Below, in pieces: positions 43,820-49,354 of a stretch of DNA of 49,354 nt. Made by a program: the position numbers and the translations under genes. Numbering within the stretch: the stretch's first letter is position 1; the number at the start of each line of letters is the position of its first letter. Source of the DNA: CAYVVD01 sp964454975 (lineage in GTDB: Bacteria; Bacteroidota; Ignavibacteria; Kapaibacteriales; UBA2268); assembly GCA_964454975.1 (NCBI GenBank), contig CAYVVD010000023.1, forward strand, positions 1 to 49,354, in the 5' to 3' direction. The notes below the pieces were generated by a model. It did not search any database. It saw nothing but the letters and a program-made list of their open reading frames with translations, and was not told the origin of the DNA.

Positions 43820-45205
43820 ATGAGTTTTAAGCATATTCCCTGGGCGGAACCATACAAAATCAAGGTGGTTGAACCGCTTAAAGTAACAGAACGGGAGTAC
43901 CGCGAGAACGCGGCTAAAGAAGCAGGATACAACACATTCCTGTTGAAATCGGAAGACGTGTATATTGATTTGTTGACTGACTCCGGCACAAATGCCATGA
44001 GCGACAACCAGTGGGCCGGCATGATGCTGGGCGACGAAGCTTATGCAGGGAGCAAAAATTTCTACAATCTGGAGGAAAAAGTACAGGAAGCTTATGGATA
44101 TAAATACCTGGTGCCAACCCACCAGGGACGTGGAGCCGAGCACATGCTGTCACAGACATTGATCAAGCAGGGCGATTACGTACCCGGAAATATGTACTTC
44201 ACAACAACACGCCTCCACCAGGAGCTTGCGGGCGGAACTTTCGTGGATGTGATTATTGACGAGGCTCATGATTCGCAGAATGTCCATCCGTTCAAAGGCA
44301 ATGTTGATATCAATAAATTCCGGAAGCTAATTGATGATGTAGGCGCTGATAAAATCCCTTACATCACAGTTGGCGCACCTGTAAATATGGCAGGCGGGCA
44401 ACCTGTATCAATGCAGAATATCAAAGAAGTAAGCGAACTCGCTCACAAGCATAATATCCTTGTTGTACTTGATGCAACACGTGCAATGGAAAATGCATAT
44501 TTCATTAAGATGCGTGAATCCGGCTATGAAAAAAAGAATATCCGGGAAATCCTTAAAGAATTTGCGAGTTATTCAGATGCTGCAACCATGAGCGCCAAGA
44601 AGGATCTCCTGGTTAACATCGGCGGTTTTGTTGCTGTAAACGACTGGGATATCTTCGAAGAGCTTCGCAACATGGTTGTTGTGTATGAAGGCCTGCACAC
44701 TTATGGCGGCCTCGCCGGCAGGGATATGGAAGCAATGGCTCGCGGTATTGACGAGGCGCTTGACGACGACTACATGCGCTCACGTATCGGCCAGATACAG
44801 TATTTCGGCGAAATGCTCATGGAAGAAGGGGTGCCAATTGTCAAGCCTATTGGCGGGCATGCCGTATTCCTCGATGCAAGATCATTTTATGAGCATCTAT
44901 CACAGAACCAGTTCCCGGCACAGACCCTTGCAGCAGACCTCTACATCGAATCCGGTGTTCGTGGCATGGAGCGTGGAATAGTTTCTGCAGGGCGAAACAA
45001 GGAGACCGGTGATCACTACTATCCTAAACTCGAACTTGTACGCCTGACATTCCCTCGCAGGGTTTATATGCAGTCGCACCTTGACGTGGCTGCATACCAC
45101 GTTATCGAACTATACAAGAAGCGCAAAGAGGCAAAAGGCCTTAAGATGATTTACGAACCAAAGTACCTTCGATTCTTCCAGGCAAGATTCGAGAGGTTGG
45201 GTTAG
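43820..45205 (+). CDS. tpl: Tyrosine phenol-lyase (beta-tyrosinase)
   Basis: A PLP enzyme that splits tyrosine to phenol, pyruvate and ammonia; family members also catalyse the reverse reaction. The fold and motifs are shared with tryptophanase: PTHQGRGAEHMLSQ, AGGQPVSM, DATRAMENAYFIK and PLP lysine in TMSAKKDLLVNIGGF. Three positions that separate the two enzymes point to tyrosine phenol-lyase: MYFTTTRLHQ (Thr rather than Asp), GMERGIVSAGR (the Arg that contacts phenol) and LRFF rather than RHF near the C-terminus. Length, 461 residues, is normal. It stands alone, with an AAGGA site 9 bases before the ATG and a strong terminator behind. No tyrosine permease is adjacent. Confidence 0.87.
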   Translation: MSFKHIPWAEPYKIKVVEPLKVTEREYRENAAKEAGYNTFLLKSEDVYIDLLTDSGTNAMSDNQWAGMMLGDEAYAGSKNFYNLEEKVQEAYGYKYLVPTHQGRGAEHMLSQTLIKQGDYVPGNMYFTTTRLHQELAGGTFVDVIIDEAHDSQNVHPFKGNVDINKFRKLIDDVGADKIPYITVGAPVNMAGGQPVSMQNIKEVSELAHKHNILVVLDATRAMENAYFIKMRESGYEKKNIREILKEFASYSDAATMSAKKDLLVNIGGFVAVNDWDIFEELRNMVVVYEGLHTYGGLAGRDMEAMARGIDEALDDDYMRSRIGQIQYFGEMLMEEGVPIVKPIGGHAVFLDARSFYEHLSQNQFPAQTLAADLYIESGVRGMERGIVSAGRNKETGDHYYPKLELVRLTFPRRVYMQSHLDVAAYHVIELYKKRKEAKGLKMIYEPKYLRFFQARFERLG

Positions 45206-45255
45206 AAGATAATTGATTTTCAAGAATCAAAGATTGTGCATTATTTAATTAAACT

Positions 45256-45288
45256 AAAAAGAGACGCCCAAATGGGCGTCTCTTTTTT
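45256..45288. terminator. Bidirectional terminator between tpl and the M36 peptidase gene
   Basis: GAGACGCCCA (45261-45270) pairs with TGGGCGTCTC (45273-45282). Five As flank the left arm and six Ts the right, so it can work on both strands. It lies between two convergent genes. Confidence 0.92.
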
Positions 45289-45309
45289 GTAGAAAATTAT
45301 TGATTCAAT

Positions 45310-48204
45310 CTAATTTATTACCAGTTTCTGCCTGCTTGTACCTTCGCTATTGTTTACTTCAATAATGTAAATGCCGGGGGCAACTCTATTGCTGTATAAA
45401 TCCACAAGATTCCATACCTTGCTGCCTGTAAATTCAAAAGTATTTATCAGTTCGCCCAACATATTATAAATCCGGACATCGTTCACAGATGCAGAAGTGC
45501 TGCTAATATTCAAAGCGTTGTTTACAGGATTTGGAAAGATGCTTAACTGAGAATCTAAATCTTCAACAGAAGTGTTTATTTCATTTTGTTCAACAAGGAT
45601 AGCAATATCATCAATTGCTGCTTCGAAAAGAGTTCCCTGTGAAGTATTGGTAGCTGTAATCCTAATCTTGAAATTATTTGTCGGCTCAACAAAAGCAGTT
45701 ATTGGAATAAAAAGTGGTTCCCAGTTTGAATCTGTATCATCTATCCTGTTCACGGTCTTCCAGCCGGAAATTCCGTCATTGATTTCAATTGTAAGTTCTG
45801 TATTTCCACCTGACTGCTGGAGCACAACTTTCTTAACCCACCTATGAATCAGCAGTATCGGGTTGCTGTAATTACTGATGTCGATTTCACCTGATGTTAT
45901 CGTAGTCGAGCCAAACACAACAGTCTGCTGCCAGTTTGTATTATTTGATGTAATAAAGCAATGGTTGTCATCATCAGAATGATCGCTTTCCGGGTGCAAT
46001 GGAATGATATAAACCCCGTATAAGTTCAATTGAGCATATTGCGGAATAGCCCATTCCCAGTTTCCTGATTGAGCGCCGGCATTGATGGTCCAATCACCTT
46101 GTGACTTAAAGTTCTCCTTATATGCCTCAGAAAAACCAACCATATAAAGAAATGGGTCAAAGGATTCAGGGTTTGCGGAAAGCTTAAATTCCTTTCCGGA
46201 AAATTTGTCTGTTACAGAAACATAGTATTGCACAAAAGCTCCAATTTGCAATCCGGGGATTGATGCTGTGTAATTACCGTCACCGGGTATTTTGTCTGCT
46301 GCAATTGCGTTGCTGGATTCAAAGTTATTAGTTGTGTAAACCACGTTTACTGTTTCCGGCTTCAAAGCATCAATTCCATTAAAATCAACCGTGAACACGA
46401 TGTTGCGGGCAACTTCAGGCTCTTCAAACAAATTGCCGGGTGTGTGTGCAAATCCGTATGAATAAAGCAGTTCTGTACCGATTTTGTGCTTGTTGAAAGA
46501 TTCGAGTATTTCCAGGAAATGCGGAGTACCATTGCTAAGGTCGCCATCATCGTCATCAGCAAAGATAGTTTCAAGAAACCATTCCATATAAGCGCCGCCA
46601 ATAGTAACATCATCAGGAGTGCCATAACGTGCAAAGTGGAATATCTTCTCAGTAACTTCGATAGATGTTGCTTCTCTTAAATCCCAGAAGGCTCCGGCAA
46701 GAATAAGGCCGTCATGATGAATTTCTCCAATAATGTCTTCAGGGTATGTATTGTTGTTATCTGTATTCCTGATTACCCTGTTAGGATTTGACATAAATAT
46801 ACCAAGTCCAACTTCAGGCATATCAAGGATCATTGCGGACTGTACATCTGCAGAGCCTTCATTTGCAGAACCATTAATCATCCCCTGGGCCCTTCCAAGC
46901 GCCTTGTAAAGTCTGTCGTTAATCAAGTGGCCGTATTCATGGAAAAGCACTGACGGGCCGTCTGCCATACGTACACTTTGATTTGAAACTCCAATAAATG
47001 ATATGGAAGCATCCGACGGATTATAAAAAGCATTTGCTCCACTTTGCGACTGGTTATAAATATTGAAGGAATACTTTCTGTCCATAATTGTAATATCAGG
47101 GTCGAGTTCTTTTACATACTCCCTGATATATGTACCCCAATAGAAAACATTCCTCTCGAGGCTTGTGGAATTCTCATCCGTCCATTCTATATCGAGGGAG
47201 CCATCCTCACCAACAACACCTATGAATTGTGCGCTTGTGCCATCTGCGTATGTTACAGCGGCGTACTTCCCGGTAAGGTTTGCCCTTATTTCTGTACCGG
47301 GTTCAAAATCACTTGGAAATTTTCCTTCGCTATCCAATTGATATGTTTTATTCGATGTTTTAAAATCAAGGTATGGGAAGGTTCTTTCTTCCGCCTCATC
47401 AACAGGAGTTTTCCATTTTACGGTGCCCCTGGAAGTAATATCTGCAGCGGAGGATGTCTGGAATCTCCAAACCAGTTCGCCTGAGTGTGCATCTACATAA
47501 GAAAGAAATGTTTCGCCGGGTTCATTTGTAACAACCTGGTTTTCATATACAAGATGGTAGTTTGTGCTATTGCCGTTGTATGAAGGAAGAACATACATCC
47601 TTCCTGTGGATTGCACACGCGGCGATTCATCTTTATAACCCATAATTCCTGAGTATGCTGCATGCATTGCCTGGGCACTGCTGATAACCGGATTTACCGG
47701 GATTTCGATATCGTCATAGGTAACCGATCCGAATGCAAAGAGATTGCCATTCTCGAAAATCCTTAACTCAATCTCAGAATTGAGCACTTCCACATCTTTA
47801 TACATTTGTGCAAAGGAAACATACCACCGGTGATTGCGGAAAGTGGCATGCTTAAGAATCAGTTTGTCGGCATCAACGCCGAACATAGCACTGTTTTTGG
47901 CAATAAATGAGCGGGCTGCTGATTCAATATTAGACGTAGATATGTTTTCATAACCTTCAATTTTCAGTCCTTTTCCGAATGCACGGTGTGGAGTACCGCT
48001 GATTTTGTTAACCATTACATTCCATTCAGGATTCTCAGCTTTAAATTGTTTCCAGCTTTTTGCAGCGGAGGCATCCAAATCCTGCATTGAGCCAATGCTC
48101 GAAGTGATATTTACATTGTTTAACGGTACTTCGTGTTCACTGCTGTGCGCACTTGTAAAGGACACTGCAAGTATTAAAATTGCAATAGTTGAAATGAATT
48201 TCAT
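45310..48204 (-). CDS. T9SS-secreted M36 (fungalysin)-type metallopeptidase
   Basis: A signal peptide (about 1-20) is followed by an FTP/propeptide region (about 40-250, with LVYENQVVTN and TFLSYVDAHSGELVWRFQT). The thermolysin-fold catalytic domain carries the zinc motif HEYGH (residues 422-426) and third ligand Glu449 in NEGSAD. A jelly-roll 'choice-of-anchor' type domain (about 700-870) and a T9SS type A sorting domain (SIFPNPVNNALNIS to the end) complete 964 residues. It should be secreted through the outer membrane, processed, and digest external protein. The catalytic residues look intact. It is a single-gene unit: a 220-base gap with a terminator separates it from the upstream gene. 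Confidence 0.9.
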   Translation of the reverse strand: MKFISTIAILILAVSFTSAHSSEHEVPLNNVNITSSIGSMQDLDASAAKSWKQFKAENPEWNVMVNKISGTPHRAFGKGLKIEGYENISTSNIESAARSFIAKNSAMFGVDADKLILKHATFRNHRWYVSFAQMYKDVEVLNSEIELRIFENGNLFAFGSVTYDDIEIPVNPVISSAQAMHAAYSGIMGYKDESPRVQSTGRMYVLPSYNGNSTNYHLVYENQVVTNEPGETFLSYVDAHSGELVWRFQTSSAADITSRGTVKWKTPVDEAEERTFPYLDFKTSNKTYQLDSEGKFPSDFEPGTEIRANLTGKYAAVTYADGTSAQFIGVVGEDGSLDIEWTDENSTSLERNVFYWGTYIREYVKELDPDITIMDRKYSFNIYNQSQSGANAFYNPSDASISFIGVSNQSVRMADGPSVLFHEYGHLINDRLYKALGRAQGMINGSANEGSADVQSAMILDMPEVGLGIFMSNPNRVIRNTDNNNTYPEDIIGEIHHDGLILAGAFWDLREATSIEVTEKIFHFARYGTPDDVTIGGAYMEWFLETIFADDDDGDLSNGTPHFLEILESFNKHKIGTELLYSYGFAHTPGNLFEEPEVARNIVFTVDFNGIDALKPETVNVVYTTNNFESSNAIAADKIPGDGNYTASIPGLQIGAFVQYYVSVTDKFSGKEFKLSANPESFDPFLYMVGFSEAYKENFKSQGDWTINAGAQSGNWEWAIPQYAQLNLYGVYIIPLHPESDHSDDDNHCFITSNNTNWQQTVVFGSTTITSGEIDISNYSNPILLIHRWVKKVVLQQSGGNTELTIEINDGISGWKTVNRIDDTDSNWEPLFIPITAFVEPTNNFKIRITATNTSQGTLFEAAIDDIAILVEQNEINTSVEDLDSQLSIFPNPVNNALNISSTSASVNDVRIYNMLGELINTFEFTGSKVWNLVDLYSNRVAPGIYIIEVNNSEGTSRQKLVIN

Positions 48205-48385
48205 TACGTTTCCTTCATTTTAGTAATTAATCTATTAATAAATACAGTTATCTGATATTAAAAGTTACACCCGGACTTACAATTGTGATAGTGAAGATAT
48301 CATTAAATATAAGCAAAGGGTAGGAGCTTATTCACTGTTAGTTTAAATTAGAGGGATTAAAAGAAGAAATAGTGTGGATAAAAAG

Positions 48386-48415
48386 TATAGAGGCGCAAAA
48401 ACTTGCGCCTCTATA
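48386..48415 (-). terminator. Terminator of the partial T9SS cargo gene
   Basis: TATAGAGGCGCAA (48386-48398) pairs perfectly with TTGCGCCTCTATA (48403-48415) around AAAC. On the minus strand it is followed by CTTTTT. The 13-base stem lies 8 bases beyond the stop of the gene it would terminate. Confidence 0.85.
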
Positions 48416-48423
48416 GATAGCCA

Positions 48424-49354
48424 TTACTTAATTTTTACAAAGTTTGTCCGGTAATTTTCGGTTCCGTTAGAAAAGACAATACTGTACATACCGGCATTTA
48501 ATGCCCTTATGTCGATCAGGTTTCCATTATCCTCAAGAGTTGAATTAAACAGAATCCTGCCCTCCATATCGTAAATTGTAATCTTTCCCTTTGGTGAAAT
48601 TACACCAGGAAGCATTAAACTTATTTTGTCAGTAGATGGATTCGGAAAAGCAGAAAATTCCACAACCGGCGCTACCGGATTAATAATGTCATTCGGGCCT
48701 ATCGTCCTGATTGCAAATTTGTCTAAGTATATTGTACCTCCCATATCTGATATATAGTCAAACCTAAAGCTGGCATTTTTAATATCAGAGTAATCACTTA
48801 GATCTATTTCTTCTGTAGCCCACTCATCGTTTGCAGGTACAAATACAGCGCCCTGAATGTCAAGCTGATTTAATAGCGGCTCATCAGCCGTTGCCAGCTC
48901 AGCTCCACCTTTTTTAAATATCCTCTCCCATGTAGCTCCGCAATCCTGCGAAATATAAATTTCGAGAGTATCTGCAAAGTCTGTTTCCTGGCTAACCTGT
49001 GGCGGAGTATATTTAAGGTAATTATAAGCAACATCGAAATACAATCCCGGTTTTTCTATTGATGTCAAATCATAAACCGGTGTATATAGCTCTTCTGTCA
49101 ACCCAATTGAATAGAAGAACAGAGGAATATTCAATGTAACTAGTGAGTTTTGACCGTCAATTGATGTTGTATTGTCAATCGACCAGGTAAAGACATTCCC
49201 TGAAGAATTCAAAAACCAATTACTCAATTCTGTTTCAGGATCCTCAAAGCTCGTTTCGTATGGCAACTGTAAGCCTGAATCAAAATAGGTTGTGTAGGAC
49301 AATGATAAATTATTCTCCAATACCGGGTCTTCCATACCTTCATTAATATTGGAT
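48424..49354 (-). CDS. C-terminal part of a T9SS-secreted protein (truncated by window edge)
   Basis: The reading frame stays open to the last base of the window, so the ATG at 49335 is probably internal and the N-terminus is missing. What remains is about 310 residues. A jelly-roll domain (about 15-210) has TSFEDPETELSNWFLNSSGN, DTLEIYISQDCGATWERIFK and the closing strand GTIYLDKFAIR. A T9SS type A sorting domain (FSAFPNPSTDKISLMLPG to the end) follows. Jelly rolls of this kind often follow metallopeptidase domains, for example M43 cytophagalysins, so a secreted peptidase is possible. The catalytic part is not visible. Confidence 0.82.
   Translation of the reverse strand, partial: SNINEGMEDPVLENNLSLSYTTYFDSGLQLPYETSFEDPETELSNWFLNSSGNVFTWSIDNTTSIDGQNSLVTLNIPLFFYSIGLTEELYTPVYDLTSIEKPGLYFDVAYNYLKYTPPQVSQETDFADTLEIYISQDCGATWERIFKKGGAELATADEPLLNQLDIQGAVFVPANDEWATEEIDLSDYSDIKNASFRFDYISDMGGTIYLDKFAIRTIGPNDIINPVAPVVEFSAFPNPSTDKISLMLPGVISPKGKITIYDMEGRILFNSTLEDNGNLIDIRALNAGMYSIVFSNGTENYRTNFVKIK

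Noticed and set aside
43820..45205. Annotation as tryptophanase (tnaA).
   Set aside because: The substrate-discriminating positions (Thr in FTTTR, Arg in MERG, Phe in LRFF) fit tyrosine phenol-lyase.

Overview
The window looks like chromosome from a flagellated member of the Bacteroidota/Chlorobiota/Ignavibacteriota group, of the Ignavibacteria or 'Kapabacteria' kind. This is an inference, not a placement. It rests on three large secreted proteins with C-terminal type IX secretion (T9SS) sorting domains, several SxC-type lipoproteins, CarboxypepD_reg-OmpA fusions, an atpD-atpC pair detached from the rest of the ATP synthase operon, and, unusually for the wider group, flagellar genes. Base composition is moderately AT-rich by eye. 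I see no rRNA, tRNA, CRISPR, insertion sequence, prophage or integrase. No gene-free stretch exceeds 300 bases.

Layout. 1-7426: typA, a membrane histidine kinase overlapping a MtnX-like HAD phosphatase, cdsA, and a T9SS-secreted protein with a gingipain-like fold. 7419-9862 (minus): a three-gene unit of a 23-residue-repeat surface protein, a CarboxypepD_reg-OmpA protein and a thioredoxin-like lipoprotein. 10015-17350 (plus): aat, a PorE-like propeller/CarboxypepD_reg/OmpA lipoprotein, a class A penicillin-binding protein, a fumarylacetoacetate-hydrolase-family enzyme and two unknown envelope proteins. 17384-21346: a compact late flagellar cluster, sigma-28 promoter > fliC > hairpin > fliS > fliD > flaG > FliT/FlgN-like > flgM. 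21512-25170: ssb, an MlaD-like MCE protein, an O-methyltransferase and a VWA-OmpA lipoprotein.

25428-33984 (minus) is the most distinctive part: four overlapping genes encoding a TPR-methyltransferase, a DegT-type sugar aminotransferase, a GT2-TPR-GT2-GT9 polyprotein and a methyltransferase-methyltransferase-GT4-TPR polyprotein. This looks like a glycan assembly line, possibly for flagellin or another surface protein. 34149-41943: CoA-disulfide reductase with rhodanese domain, atpDC, guaB, an M24 aminopeptidase and nhaA. 42096-45205: a fatty-acid 2-hydroxylase-like enzyme, a short BatD-like protein and tyrosine phenol-lyase. 45310-49354 (minus): a T9SS-secreted M36-type metallopeptidase and the C-terminal part of another T9SS cargo cut by the window edge.

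How they fit. Most genes concern the cell envelope: lipid synthesis and transport, peptidoglycan synthesis, peptidoglycan-anchored OmpA proteins, T9SS cargo, flagellum and surface glycan. The flagellar cluster carries its own regulatory loop, with a sigma-28 promoter at the front and the FlgM anti-sigma-28 factor at the end. Housekeeping genes (typA, ssb, guaB, atpDC) are interspersed.
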